A stretch of DNA of 64,000 nucleotides from Papiliotrema nemorosa (lineage: Eukaryota > Basidiomycota > Tremellomycetes > Tremellales > Rhynchogastremaceae). Location of the stretch: NCBI GenBank assembly GCA_032158125.1, contig JASKOT010000004.1:62001-126000 (forward strand), read 5' to 3'. The notes under the pieces are model-generated. The model ran no database searches. It was not told where the DNA came from and was given only the letters and a program-made list of their open reading frames with translations. This document shows positions 25,008-36,659 of the stretch, piece after piece. Each line of letters opens with the position of its first letter. Position 1 is the stretch's first letter. The position numbers were made by a program, and so were the translations under genes.

Positions 25008-27217
25008 ATGTTGGTGCTACTACCCCTTCTCCTACTCTCCACCCCGGCGCTCGGCTTCATCGGGATGTCTATACCCATGTACAAACCACCCTGCGCCTAC
25101 GCCTGCAGAGATATGATCTCTTCCGCCATGCTTGAATGTCCTGACGATCAAGATGGGGACCACGATATGGATGATATGGGAGGAATGGCCATGAAACGGT
25201 CCGTCTCCCTGGCCAAACGACACGGACACGACGATATGGCTTCTCCTGAATGTCGAGCGGGAAGCGTTCCATTCCTCACCACCCTTGCATTCTGCATCTC
25301 GCAGAAATGCCAAGGCGAGTTGGAGAGTAAGATTGATTATTTCTGGGAAAATAAGGCTGCAGATGGGGATACGTGGAACCCCATCTTGCCCAAATGGACG
25401 TATGCGGAGAGCCTGATGATGGTGAATTCAACGCCTACCATGGTTTACGACTCGGAGATGGTGCTGAACGGGACTGTTCTGGTGGACGATCAGAGTTGGA
25501 GGGAAGATTACCTGACTATTGATAACTTTGCCTCTGGCGAAGCTGTCCATGCGAGATATGCGTGAGTGCCTTCTACCAACTCATTGCGTCGACGCTAACG
25601 CTCAGCGTGGCGCTTTTGGTCATTGGAGTCGCTATACCCATCCTCACTACCCTCCTCACATTCCTCTTCCCTGTGCTCATCATCAAACTCCGACCGTACA
25701 TCTCGTATCCTGCTCTGTTCGGCTACAGATTCCAAACACCTATCCTCCGATGGCTCCACTTCCCAACCCTCGGTCAAACCACCTACATTGTCATCTTGGT
25801 TATCCTCAACATCTTGTTCACCTGTTTCGACTACTACTCTGTTCAACCCAACACCTGGTATCCCACCCGAACCCAAGAGATCTTCTCCAAAGTCGCCGCT
25901 CGGACAGGCGTCATCGCTATGGCTCTGGCCCCTTTGACATTTCTCTTTGCGGGACGGAACAACATCTTGCTGTACCTCACCAACTGGGACCATTCGACTT
26001 ATATCCTCCTCCATCGATGGATCGCTCGAGTCTTCACACTACACGTGGTTATACATTCCATAGGCGAATTGTGGGTATACGTCGATAACGGTTCCTATGC
26101 CTCGAATCTTCCTCAAGCATACTGGGTCTGGGGGTGCGTTGCGACCGTAGCGTGCGTGGCCATGTGTATCAAGTCGGTCTTCAGGGTCTGGAAATACGAG
26201 CTATTCTTGATATTGCACATCATCCTTGCGGTGTTTGTGCTTGCCGGGACGTGGTATCACCTCATCTACCGATTCGACTATAGATGGGGATACCATTATA
26301 TGCTCTACGCCTGTTTCGCCATCTGGGCTTTCGACAGAGTAGTCAGAGGGGTGTTGGTGTTTCGAAACGGGATGAGGAGGGCGAGATTGACACAGTTGGG
26401 TCCAGTCACCAGGGTGGATATCGAGAACACGATGAGGATGGATCATCCGGGGACACATGGTTATGTGTACTTTCCGACTGTCCGACGTTGGGCACCTTGG
26501 GAGAGTCATCCGTTTTCCGTCATCCCGACACAAATGCTCCATCGACCTGGCAGCACTCTTGCCGTTGTCGCTACGACTACCGCCACTCCTGGCCCATGTA
26601 CAGACTGTCATGGTGTCGGCGAGTCATCGTCTTCTGATTCATCAATGCACCTCACGCCTTCACATGAGAAGACATTGGATATCAACCCCACACCAATTCT
26701 GAAGAATCGCCATGCCCTGACCATCGAAAGAGGGATCACGTTCTATATCAAATCCCATTCAGGTCTCACACGAGCTCTCCACTCTCTCGCATCTACTTCC
26801 TCGCTCATCCCAGCTTTCGTGGAAGGCCCATACGGCCATCAATCTCAGCTCACATGCGACCGACTGGTATGTCTGACAGGCGGAGTGGGGATCACAGCGA
26901 CTCTACCTTACTTTGCCACACACCACAATTCAAAACTCTACTGGAGTGTCAAGGCTCCCATGCAGGCTTTAGTGGACGATATAACCTCTTCCGCGCTGTT
27001 CAACAAAGAATCGCCAGTCAAAGAGAGCGAGGTGAGAGTCGGCGGGAGGTTCGATATGAGGGAAGTTTTGGAAATCGAGGCGGGTAACACGAGGGGCGTA
27101 TTGGGAGTCGTGGTGTGTGGTCCGGCGGGAATGTGCGATGATGTGAGAAAAGTCGTGGTGGACCTGGGTAAAAAGGGGAGAAAGGTGGAAATGAGGGTAG
27201 AGGCCTTCTCGTGGTAG
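25008..27217 (+). CDS. Ferric reductase transmembrane protein (FRE/NOX superfamily)
   Basis: Exons 25008-25561 and 25606-27217 encode 721 residues. The start is placed at MLVLLPLLLLSTPALGF, a signal peptide; an upstream in-frame ATG at 24897 is less likely. The N-terminal extracellular part carries Cys residues and a His/Asp/Met stretch (GDHDMDDMGGMAMKR) that could bind metal. The ferric reductase domain shows HRWIARVFTLHVVIHSIGE and FLILHIILAVFVLAGTWYHL, supplying the paired haem-ligand His residues. FAD binding is marked by WESHPFSVIP. NADPH binding is marked by LTGGVGITATLPY and VVVCGPAGMCDDV. These enzymes reduce Fe3+ or Cu2+ at the plasma membrane for uptake (known). Confidence 0.95.
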
Positions 27218-27516
27218 CTATGCGGGTCGTGGCTTCTTATACAGTAGACGGAACCCGGTCGACTTTGGAATGCTATACGTATGCAGTCGAGCCGATGCAA
27301 GGCTTGAGTTCACATCGGTCCACCAGCACAGTCAGGTCGCTACTGGTCTTCATTGGTCGTGAAGACCCTCAAGGGGTGACCCAGTGCCCGGCAGTCCCTG
27401 GTTCAGTCATATCTTTCGATTGTGCAATGAAAAGGCGCATGCTGTCAGCTGACTCATGGACTCATCCCAGCAAGTCAATAACAGATACTCTTCTCATCGT
27501 CTGCATCCACGCCGAG
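27218..27516. other. Intergenic between ferric reductase and GFA gene
   Basis: Nothing recognised; 300 bp of 3' flank and promoter. Confidence 0.6.
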
Positions 27517-28158
27517 ATGGGCGAACCTCCTCAACCCTCTCAGCGCAGCACCGTGGAAGGTCGATGTAACTGTGGTCAGATTGTACTCAACGTACCATAC
27601 CCTATGGATCCCTCGTATGCCAATCTATGTCGTGAGTCTCGTCCAATGGCACTCAATCAGGCCAGGCTGATTATTATTGTATCTGATATCTAGACTGCCT
27701 GGATTGTCGACGCGCCTCTGGATGTCCGTAAGCTGAAATTGCATCTTCACCTAATTGGGGCAGAGCGGCATATCATATCCGTATCCCGAGACGGGACCTT
27801 CATGTAACAGGACCTAAACCAAATGTATATACCAACATCGGTCAATCGGGAAAGACGGTAAAACGATTCTTCTGCGGAACATGCGGATCGCAAGTCGCTC
27901 ACTCTTTATGTACCTTGCACTGAGAAGCTGACTGTGGGATAGACAACTCTGGGATGAGGGAGAGCTGGAGCCAGAAGAGTATTCAGTCAAAACTGGTAAG
28001 ACCCCTCCAGCTCATTGCAGTACCCATATACGTTTCTTGACGGTGCAGGACTGTTTCCGCCTGGAACATTGCCTCGGCCGAGCTTCGAGTTGTTTCTCAT
28101 CAACCTGGAGAACTGGGAGACCCCTTTCCCGGGAGCCAAGGGATCAGTGAAACAATGA
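27517..28158 (+). CDS. GFA/CENP-V family (glutathione-dependent formaldehyde-activating enzyme-like) protein
   Basis: Exons 27517-27631, 27694-27727, 27764-27889, 27943-27995 and 28049-28158 give 145 residues. The zinc-binding pattern is complete: GRCNCGQIVL, then CHCLDCRRASGC, then RFFCGTCGSQLWDEG. The C-terminal LFPPGTLPRPSFELFLINLENW follows. Members bind zinc in a Mss4-like fold. Some add glutathione to formaldehyde, and most have unknown substrates (known). The third intron (27890-27942) starts with GCAAGT instead of GT. Only this GC-AG choice restores CGSQLWDEG in frame. Confidence 0.92.
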
Positions 28159-28307
28159 ACTCGTCGAAAAGTCCTCCCTCGCCATAGTATACATACGTAC
28201 TGTGGGCTCTGGCAGGAGTTATACAACAACTTGACATACAACGTAAAGATGATTCACCACAGATACTACCAGTATAGAGCGTCTATCACCTCCGAGACAC
28301 GAGTCAC

Positions 28308-30903
28308 TCAAAAGATTGGGACATACAAATCTTTGTCCCTCAAAAACTTCTCCCAATCTTCAAATGCCACCCCGTCAAACAACTTCCAATCGAATCCGAT
28401 GATCCGGTCCAACAAGACGTGCTCAAGATGGTATTTCCCTCTCAAGAGACCCAACAGTCTATTTGCCCTGTCTACATTGTTCTTGCCCGCAGCACAAGCT
28501 GCGGCCCACGTGAGGGATAACAGTAAGCTGTGGGTGAGCCCGGTTGTCTGACCCGGGTATATTACGGGCGTAAGCTCACCCAGCATACATCCCTCTCGAC
28601 ATGGCATCGTCGGTCACTTCCAGCAACGCTTCCACCTTGGCTTGACCTTCTGATACCGCCAACTTTTCCGATCCAAGAACGATAAGCTGGACAAAAAGCT
28701 CTATACAGAGCTGAAACGCTGTGCTGCATAGCGAAACGTGTGATGGTAGAGGCATCATCTGAAGGTCAATTACCCGTACATAGGTGTCTGGGAGGATAAC
28801 TCACTGAGAGCTGAGAGCGGACTTGAGCGGATAGAGCCAGTAAATCCATACACTGTTGTTTGACTCCGGCCAGTCGGGTGACAGTGAGATCTCTGATACT
28901 TTGATACCCGTGTGACTTGTTTCTTTCCCTCATGACTTCGGCTTTGCGGTACTCGTTCGCGATGATGCACATCTATGCGATCAGACCGAGCTCGTGCACT
29001 GACTGAGACACCTACTTGAACTGCTACTTTGACCGAGGAGCGGTCCCAGCCGAAGACGACGTGCAAATGGTCATTGGGATCAACTGGTTTCTCAGTTCAT
29101 CTGCCAGTCATCGCGGACCCGGCCACTGACAGTTCAAAGCCTGATCTAGCCAAGCCGTATCCTGCGAGAGAATAGCAGGCTCGTCAAAAGTAGCAAAAAG
29201 AGCTGATCATCACTTTTGCGTCTCCCTTTCTCCACAGTCGAAAGTGCTTACCCAATACCTCCACGCAGACCATCTCTTCCACGAGATACCGCCTCGTCGG
29301 GGTAGGATTCTGCGCGATAAACGATCCCGGTCCTCCCCCTGCCGCTATGATCTCCGCTGCGATCTTTAGCGGTGTTTCCCATTCCGCCGATCCAGCTAAG
29401 CGCTACAAGTTCAGCTACGAGGGGTCATACTGCAGAGTACAAACCCACATCTCTGAAAGACAGGGCCAAGCAAGACCCAAGAACCACTTCGGGCTGCCTG
29501 GTCCAGTCGCCCGAATCTTTGGCTAATGATAAGAGTTGAAGACAGGTCGCCCTCTGTTCGAAACTCGTGGTATACATCACATTCTCCATGCGGTTCGATA
29601 ATGAATGATGTATGCGGTACCCAATATCGAAGGACGCCAGAGACAAGATGGAGCATCGCAGCGCGTCATGCGCTGGATCCTGCCCATGTGCAGCGCCTAG
29701 CGCGAGAGCTGAAAGATGGGTGAGCCACGGGTTGGATGAAGGTGGAGTAGGAAGGACAATCAGAGATTGGACGGTCTCGGTATAGAAGTGCTTGTACTAG
29801 ACACATCAACATGCTTACATGAGGATGATTTTTCACTCACCTGCTGCCGTTGCTCCGGTGACGGAAAGTAAGCTAGAAGGGCATCTGGTTGATGAATCGG
29901 AGCGCGGGAAGGGCGGTAAGGCTGCACCGCATGTGTTCCCGTCAATGTGACCAGATCCTGGTCGGATGGAAAGGGTAAGAAGGTCGAACCGAAAGTTCGA
30001 TCTTCCCGGAGTCCGTTTCCATAAGAACACATTGTAGACGGAGGGGTGTTGGGTAGCGATATTATAGGTGAATCAGTTCTGGAAGCGGTACTCATACTGT
30101 TCAGATCCGGTCTGACGGTTTCCGCTTGTACTTGCGCTAAAGTCGGGACGAGGCCAAAAGTGCGAGTGGTCTCATGGCTTGCATTGTCGTCAAGAAGGCT
30201 GAGATTGGGATTGTGTATCGCTGAAGGGTCGAAATTATGCCACGCAGAAGTGGCCGCAGAGTCCCCGAATGCTCCAGAGGCAAGCGTGAACATGTTATCG
30301 GGTTGATCGCGGATCCCCAATGGTGCGGCTGTCGAGTCGAGTTGAGAAGCTGGATTCTCCAATCCTGGACCCGTCGTGAGATTGGCCGGATTGTAGAGAG
30401 CGTTGAGAAATGACTCTACGTCAAAATCCACAGCGGGGGTGGGAGGAGCGATACCATGCGGTGTGAGGCCTACCGGTGAGGCCGGATTGGCATCGTGCAC
30501 AGCGGCATCAGGATATTGACACTAAAGATGAGTCTCGCGACATTTCTGGAGGAAGAGACAAGCGGACCTGAGCTGCCGCGCCTGTCCTAGAGCATCCCCC
30601 ACAGACCGGCTTGATCTCGTCACATCGGACTCTACGAGTTTTACACCTCGTACAACCGAGCTTTGACCTCTTGTGGAACTTCCTCAATCGTCCAGACTCA
30701 TCCATAGAGTACACACACTGTCTCATGAGTGTCCACGCTCTAATCACGCCGAGAACGATGAGGAGAAAGCTCACCCCTCTGCCCTTTTGTGCACAATTCT
30801 CACATGGCTCTTCATAGTTGCATTTCACCTTGGCGGTTCGACAAGCATCACAAGGTCGTCTCTTACTGCCAGCTGGTGATTCAGGCGAGGGCCTCTTGGT
30901 CAT
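28308..30903 (-). CDS. Fungal transcription factor with two Zn2Cys6 clusters
   Basis: It starts MTKRPSPESPAGSKRRP. The first cluster is CDACRTAKVKC..CENCAQKGRGC, with its sixth Cys supplied by the next exon after a 57-nt class intron. The second is CTRCKTRRVRCDEIKPVC, followed by GGC and an eight-residue gap to a Cys again provided across an intron. Spacings fit C-x2-C-x6-C-x5/6-C-x2-C-x6/8-C in both. A Ser/Pro/Thr-rich middle (about 30500-29860) follows. The remaining exons down to 28308 are hydrophobic and helical (ALRCSILSLASFDIGYRIHHS, LCIELFVQLIVLGSEKLA, NNVDRANRLLGLLRGKYHLE), like the fungal-specific regulatory domain. Target genes are unknown. Exon borders in the C-terminal half are approximate. 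Confidence 0.85.
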
Positions 30904-31232
30904 GTCGAGCTGCTCGAGTGCATGAGTGAAGATGATGAATGCATGACCAAGACCAGTGCAACAACAATTTAGACGAGCGAGCGGTGAGATGGTTCTTCGG
31001 AAAAACTTGACCGGATAAACTATCGCTCGTCTGCAATTCACCACTGCCAGCAGTGGCAGGTGTGACCCCCCGTGATCACATTCGTCCACTTCCTTACATT
31101 CGGCTGCGTACTATCTATCCTCTTTTCCAAATGTCATCCACTCAGACAAGACGCCAGTTCCCTCCTTGCTGCTCCCGAGAATCACTTGTTGCAATACGCG
31201 TTTTGGCAAGAGGTATTATTGGCGAACGTAGA
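30904..31232. other. Intergenic upstream of the zinc-cluster factor
   Basis: No feature recognised. Confidence 0.5.
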
Positions 31233-31493
31233 CTACTCATCAGTCACAATTGAAAACGTCATACTGCGCACCGTCATGCCCTGGTGGGCCCCGAGGAAAG
31301 TTCCCACAGCCATAGGCGGAGCGCAGATAAGGGGAGCGCCCATGACCTTGCACGCACCGGCGGCCATCCCAGCACCCTGGAGCGCACCAGTCGCCGTGCC
31401 CCATGCCATATCTCGATGGCATTGGGACGCTTGTGCCGCTTTCGCAGGATTATACGCTGGCTGAGAGCCGTTCTGACAGATGAAGTAGGACAT
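31233..31493 (-). CDS. Small orphan protein, Gly/Ala-rich, 86 residues
   Basis: An uninterrupted frame from MSYFICQNGSQ to SMTFSIVTDE. The middle is rich in small residues (AWGTATGALQGAGMAAGACKV, then PLICAPPMAVGTFLGAHQG), with G-x3-G/A spacing that could form a membrane-inserting or self-packing helix pair. It has four Cys. There is no signal peptide, and I recognise no family. The case for a real gene is the clean frame and the compositional similarity to the mini-gene at 34438. Its short length keeps confidence moderate. It may be unspliced or have an upstream exon. Confidence 0.45.
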   Translation of the reverse strand: MSYFICQNGSQPAYNPAKAAQASQCHRDMAWGTATGALQGAGMAAGACKVMGAPLICAPPMAVGTFLGAHQGMTVRSMTFSIVTDE

Positions 31494-32068
31494 TGCCGCT
31501 GTGTCTTGGTTGGACAGATGAAGGAAAGGCGAAGTTGGAGAACGTGTACAGTCGTGAGTTCCCATGTCCATCGCCGACCGCATATATATATATGAGCAGT
31601 CAGCTCATTGACGCCTACCCTTCGGGGCATTATCGGGTGTGGAACTCAGCGTTCCGGTGTGTAACATTCATCGGCGGAGGTTTAGGGTCCCGGAGGATCG
31701 GATCCGCCGTGTGGAAAGCGGATTTTCAGGGATCTCTCGGCGATTCCTTATGAGGGGGCGGCGGTTGACCCGAGTCGTAGTAAGATTGCAACAGCGGTCA
31801 ATCAGGGACAGATTCCCGCGTTATCGTCTGCGATCTGATTACCGAAGACTTCAAGTAGGCGCACGGATTGAGAGACAGACAGGACCCCATGTTGGACGGG
31901 CTTGCGGCCCTGAGGAAAGTGAGATCGCTTGCAATTGTAGGTCTCCCGTCCATCTCGACAATTCCATAAGCAAAAAGGACATATGCAGCGAAGCAGAATT
32001 CTCTTCATGGATTTGGGACATTGTACAGTAATGTTGCCCGAGTGGCAGTCAGACTTCCTGGTCTGGTC
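31494..32068. other. Intergenic
   Basis: Several overlapping open frames exist here, but none has recognisable content. One plus-strand frame (31639-32031) is Arg-rich and probably spurious. Confidence 0.5.
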
Positions 32069-34069
32069 TTAATTGTCAATCAGGAGATTACGGAACCCGG
32101 TAGACAACCAATCATCGACATCAGCCCGAATCGTAGTGACTGCACATTAACATGACGCATTGCAGCAGAGCAGAGTCACGACTTACATTCCTGTATGGAA
32201 AATGCTTCCGGTAATTCGATCCCAAGTTGGGCGAAAGAGGTCTCGTTGTCGGCCAGAACGTGGATGAATTTTACAGATTGCGCGAAATCTTGATTTGCCT
32301 TCAGCACAGTATGCTTCGGCTGCGATGCCCAGTAAGCGACGTAGTCGCAGTACTCAATGTCTAGGAATCTCCAGAACCTGATTCGAGCTACAGATGTGGC
32401 GTTTGACGACGGAGTGTCACGCGAGCCGAAGTACGTATCCAAAATATCTGACTCGAGGCGGTGCCGGGCTGTCGCGAGCGATTCTGCTCTCCGAGGCGAG
32501 GTGTCGGGAACCCGACTTAGGAAGTGTGTTAGGAAAGCTAGACGGGCCAGAATGTGGACCACATCTCTCCGGGGTGATTCGTAGCTCAGAGGAGTGCTGT
32601 TGAGACGGAATATCTCTGGATGTCCATCGATATCTTGAAATTCAATCGTGTTTGCGGTGATATCGCCTAGATAGGGCACGAATTCACCATATTGTGATGA
32701 CTTGATGAGCTCATCCCGCTGGAATTGGACTCGATCCAAAAGACGCTGGAACAGAGATTGAATGCGGTCACCAGAATGCCAGTCTTGGAGGCGAGCAGCC
32801 GTCTGATAGCCTTGAATAGAGCCAAGGGCACCGTTTCCGACCTCCATATGGGGTCCACGAACTCCGGTACTTTCGATCGTGTGACGTACAGGCGTGTTAC
32901 CCGGCAGGCTGTACAAAGCCGCGAGTTTTCGCACCACTGGTCGTAGGTAGTCGCTGTTCCAAAGGCGATCAGAAGGCATTGTATATGTCGAGTACAACCC
33001 GGAATTGACTCCAGGGTCCGAACCGATTTCCTCAGAGGCGGTCCCCGAAGCGATGTCTCTTCGTCGCTTTTTCGCATTATCGTCTGCGTTGAGCTCGTGC
33101 GACACGAGGTTCGCCGACGACCCCTTGGTCGGCGAGTCTGCGGTAGAGGAATCTGAGCTAGTCCCAGTGGTCTTGCTGTTCGGCGAAGAGTCCGATGATG
33201 TCGAAGTATCCGCATGACGAGATCGCCCTGACCCAGCTGAAGATCGATTGTTTCTCCGAACGTTCCGCTCCCGGACGCTGGGACTCCAAACGTATGACCA
33301 CAGCACAGGATATACAGAATGACTGGCGACACCACGGAACACCCTGACATTAGCGCGGTACACTATGACTATCGTGTCATCGACGCACCAAAATCGCCAT
33401 GTACGGCCATTACCATTCTTGGCCTTCAATGGAGCGAGATAGGGCGTATTGTTGGTCAATTTGATGCTTTCAAGACCATCTTCATGGGGTGTACGATGGC
33501 GCGGGCAGCAGAAGCGTGTCGGGTGACCTGGGGCTGGTGGCAGAATCCGATGGTTATGGGATGTAAAGGAGAAGAGGTGTCTTACAAGCCGGCATGAGGT
33601 ATTCGTCAAAGCCGCTTCGGTTACAAAACTCGACTCAGCCTCTCCTGGTCTGTCATGGAGGCCGACTATCTCATACAATGCCCAGACTCGCTCATGGAGA
33701 CTCAATGGATCCAGCTGCTGAGAATCAGCGCTGCATGATCTGATTGGACGCCAAGTGACTCACTCCTCCGCAATTTGCCGTCATAGGCATTCCCCTCGCA
33801 TCGATGAAATCTACTGAGGACCAATGATATCCCAGCCTGTCGTGTTGTTCGTTGCGAACTCCCCGTCGCATACCTGGGGTATCTTCATCACTAACAGGTG
33901 TTCTGAGTCCACTGGAGCCAGCCATGGAGATACAGACGCGGTCCGTCGCCTGGACATCGAGAGCAGTAAGGAAGTCGCTCCATGAGACGCTTTCCGGGTG
34001 CAGCTGCTGGACCAGGTCGAGTGGTCCGATGCCGCCTGCAGGGGGACGGACGCCATCGAGGGAATCCAT
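32069..34069 (-). CDS. Hypothetical protein, 635 residues, unknown function
   Basis: The simplest model has exons 34069-33764, 33717-32187 and 32139-32069 and keeps frame throughout; it starts at MDSLDGVRPPAGG. The short last exon is strongly suggested by a perfect GTAAGT donor at 32186, one codon ahead of a weak stop. The terminal exon then reads FTTIRADVDDWLSTGFRNLLIDN. The middle has a Ser/Thr/Asp linker (HADTSTSSDSSPNSKTTGTSSD) before a helical C-terminal half (LFQRLLDRVQFQRDELI, VHILARLAFLTHFLSRV, RIRFWRFLDIEYCDYVAYWA). I do not recognise it. The helical half vaguely resembles fungal regulatory domains. An extra intron near 33585-33525 is possible. Confidence 0.6.
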
Positions 34070-34437
34070 AGGCACTATCGTCCTGTGGCAGTAAAAGGGA
34101 TCAAGTGGACGAAAAGGAGTGAAATTTGGGGCAGATTAGCTGTCTATGTGCAAGTCATTCAGGCCCAGTTCCCGGTAATTAATCCGGCCGGTCGCTCTAT
34201 TCTGCCGACTCCGTGTGGAACTGGGTCAATTATCCGATCCACACGATAATCGAGCGCATCACACCCGAGATTGTTCCTGACTCAGTGTGGAACCCTTGGA
34301 GTACGTACGGCGCTGGACCTTTACTGAATTACCGACTGTAATCATCCTTGATCTGCTGTGACTTATAAGCCTCGTCCGTCTGGAGGGATTTACCAGCACT
34401 TGTTCTACCAAAAAATCCATAAGCTTTCATTCCGACC
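34070..34437. other. Intergenic between divergent hypothetical genes
   Basis: No feature recognised. It serves as the promoter region of both flanking genes. Confidence 0.5.
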
Positions 34438-34720
34438 ATGTCCTTCCCCTTTGCGTTACCAGACTCTGTGAGTCATCTTACATCTCACATATTTATTGTG
34501 CTAAATCGCGATCGAGCTCTTGGGCCGCTTCGTAGTGGGCACCTCGATTGCGTCCGCCTGTCTTTGTCCTGTCTTCGTCCCGGTTTTGGCTCCATTCTTG
34601 GCTGCAGGAGTGACAGGCGTCAATATCGTGGGGCTGCCGGCTACGGTGGGCGCTCAAGGCGTGATCTGCCTCGTGTCTGGCACGGTTGCCGTGGTGGAGC
34701 CTCGTCTGAGACGCGATTGA
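34438..34720 (+). CDS. Small orphan membrane-like protein, 77 residues
   Basis: Exons 34438-34467 and 34517-34720 join in phase 0 (GTGAGT donor, GATCGAG acceptor). The sequence starts MSFPFALPDS-LLGRFVVGTS. It continues with a long hydrophobic stretch of Ala, Val, Gly and Pro (ACLCPVFVPVLAPFLAAGVT, then GLPATVGAQGVICLVSGTVAVV), ending in a basic tail EPRLRRD. Two membrane-spanning helices would fit. No family recognised. The intron in frame and the coherent hydrophobic profile favour a real gene. It is the mirror partner of the mini-gene at 31233 in size and composition. Confidence 0.5.
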
Positions 34721-35253
34721 ATCGTGAGTAGCGAACTTTATAGGAACTGAATGCACTGAGCCTCAGGTATTGTGATAGAGACTCTGCCGTACATGCAAAT
34801 TTGGAGGTCGTGGAGGCTAAAATCTGTGACTGATCGTATGCACTCGTATGGTCGAGCGCGAAGCTTGTTCTCTGTTGCTTGTCAGAGGGTTCAGGCGGAG
34901 TGTGGCATCTGCGTGTCTTCGTCATGACTACTCGCCTCGAATAAATCCCCGCGTCGCTTAGTTCCTGGCATGTCGTCCCTGGGTGTAGCCGAACATGATC
35001 CCCCGGCTAAGAATTTATGATAGATAACACTGGTCCCATATCAGGACGGAGGCGAACTGTTTACTATGCTCTTGCACCACTGATCTCGAGGGTTCTATGG
35101 TGACAAAGGATAGTCGTGGACGTCAAGCTCCGACACGTTCTACGCAAAGTCTAGATTCTTCTGCACTCATTACCATAATTACATATCGTCAAACGTTACA
35201 TTGTATTATCGAGCCAGGCATACCTACTCCTCCTGTATTTTATCATTGGACTC
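34721..35253. other. Intergenic upstream of the Lys/Thr-rich repeat protein
   Basis: No gene seen. It is AT-richer than average, as expected of a promoter. Confidence 0.5.
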
Positions 35254-36343
35254 ATGACAGAAAAGATAAAAACAAAGAAGACGGAAGTCACAGTTACAGA
35301 AAAAGGCACTGCCGCTACCACCTCTGCAGATACTGATAAATGGTATCACAAAGTACGGAATGGGTACCGATCAACGAGCAAATCAATCAGTGATACGGGA
35401 ACAAAGATCTCGACTGGGTGGAAGAGCTTCACAAAGTCTGTGAGTGAGAAGTGGAACAAGTTGAAGTCGACTTTATCAGGATGGAAGAGCAAGTTGTCCG
35501 GCTTGACAGTGAGCTACTCTGTAGTGACCGATCATAGAGACTGATGTGTAGAGTAAGGGGAAGACGGTCAAGACGGCAGATTCGTCATTCGAAGAGACTC
35601 TGAAGACTATACCCAAACCTCCCGTAGTGACGACGACAGTGGAGACGAAGAAGGTGGAAACTACCGCTCCGCCCAAAGGCGGAAAAAGCGAGGCGAAGGC
35701 TAAGCAGACCAAGGCGGAAACGGCAACGATTGAGCCCACTGCAGATGGGATGACGAAGAAGACGGTGACCAAGCAGATGTCCAAGCCATCCAAAGGTGGA
35801 ACAAAGACGACGAAAGGGAAGTCTACCAAATCAACTCTACTTAGTTCTACGACGCCGAGCACGGCCGTAGAAACAGTAGCGACAAAGACCATTGAGCCTA
35901 CAGCAGATGGAGGGACCAAACAGACGACTGAGACCAAGAAGTCAGCTACATCGAGCGCTGCGCCGTCGAGTACAACCGAGACTATCAAGACGACAGATAC
36001 AAAGACCATTGAGCCCAGCAAAGACAGCGGTACGGAAGCATCGACAGTCAAGAGCACCGCCGCTACCACTAAGGCGGATAAGACCAGCAAAGCAGCAGCA
36101 AACAGGTCGGCAAAGCGTCGACCATCCCGTGGTGATGATTCGAGTGGTACTTCGAAAGGGTCAAAAGGTGGCGGGGATGCAGCGGGGAAGACGACTGCAG
36201 TTTCTGAGACCACCAAAAAGACCTCAGCCTCGCGCCCCAAGTCCAACACCTCGAAGCCCCGTAGCTCCCGAGTGAAGACTGCAAAGAAAGCAGAAAAAGT
36301 GACAGAGACGTCGACCGGTCCCCCCTCTTCTGCCGCGGCCTGA
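35254..36343 (+). CDS. Low-complexity Lys/Thr/Ser-rich protein with internal repeats
   Basis: Exons 35254-35508 and 35552-36343 give 348 residues, joined in phase 0. The N-terminal 85 residues form a basic, Trp-containing region with a loose repeat (GWKSFTKSVSEKWNKLKSTL, then GWKSKL). The rest is built from degenerate repeats around T[IK]TIEPTADGxTKxT (three copies, the last reading TIEPSKDSGT) separated by Lys/Ser/Thr tracts. It ends STGPPSSAAA. It has no signal peptide or domain. Composition resembles histone-H1-like or cell-stress disordered proteins, but I assign no function. Codon use and the intron support expression. Confidence 0.7.
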
Positions 36344-36659
36344 GGCATTGGTCCATCCGACAGTCCACCTTTTTGGGTCGAGCGAGCTCTCACGAGTCTG
36401 TAGAAAATCGATTCTTCGACTCATGTTTGTACAGAATGTCCTTGAATTGGGTTACTCTTCATGTACCTCATTCATATGTGTACTCGTGCTGTGAGCTCGT
36501 ACTATGAGCTCAGAAGTGGTATATGCTCTCGCCACTGGGAATGGTCCGGGAAATGATCTTCGCCGCTGACGATCATTGGATTCAACCCGGTTTCGGTCAT
36601 TCACCTTTTATACGGTCTCAACTTGTCCATTCCTTCACTCCTCGAGCTGACCGCCCACC
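36344..36659. other. Intergenic
   Basis: No feature seen other than the promoter of the next gene; its ATG has a good CCACC context. Confidence 0.55.

Noticed and set aside
35476..36393. 305-codon minus-strand frame
   Set aside because: It is the antisense shadow of the Lys/Thr-rich gene; Val/Phe/Ser composition mirrors the repeats, with no domain.
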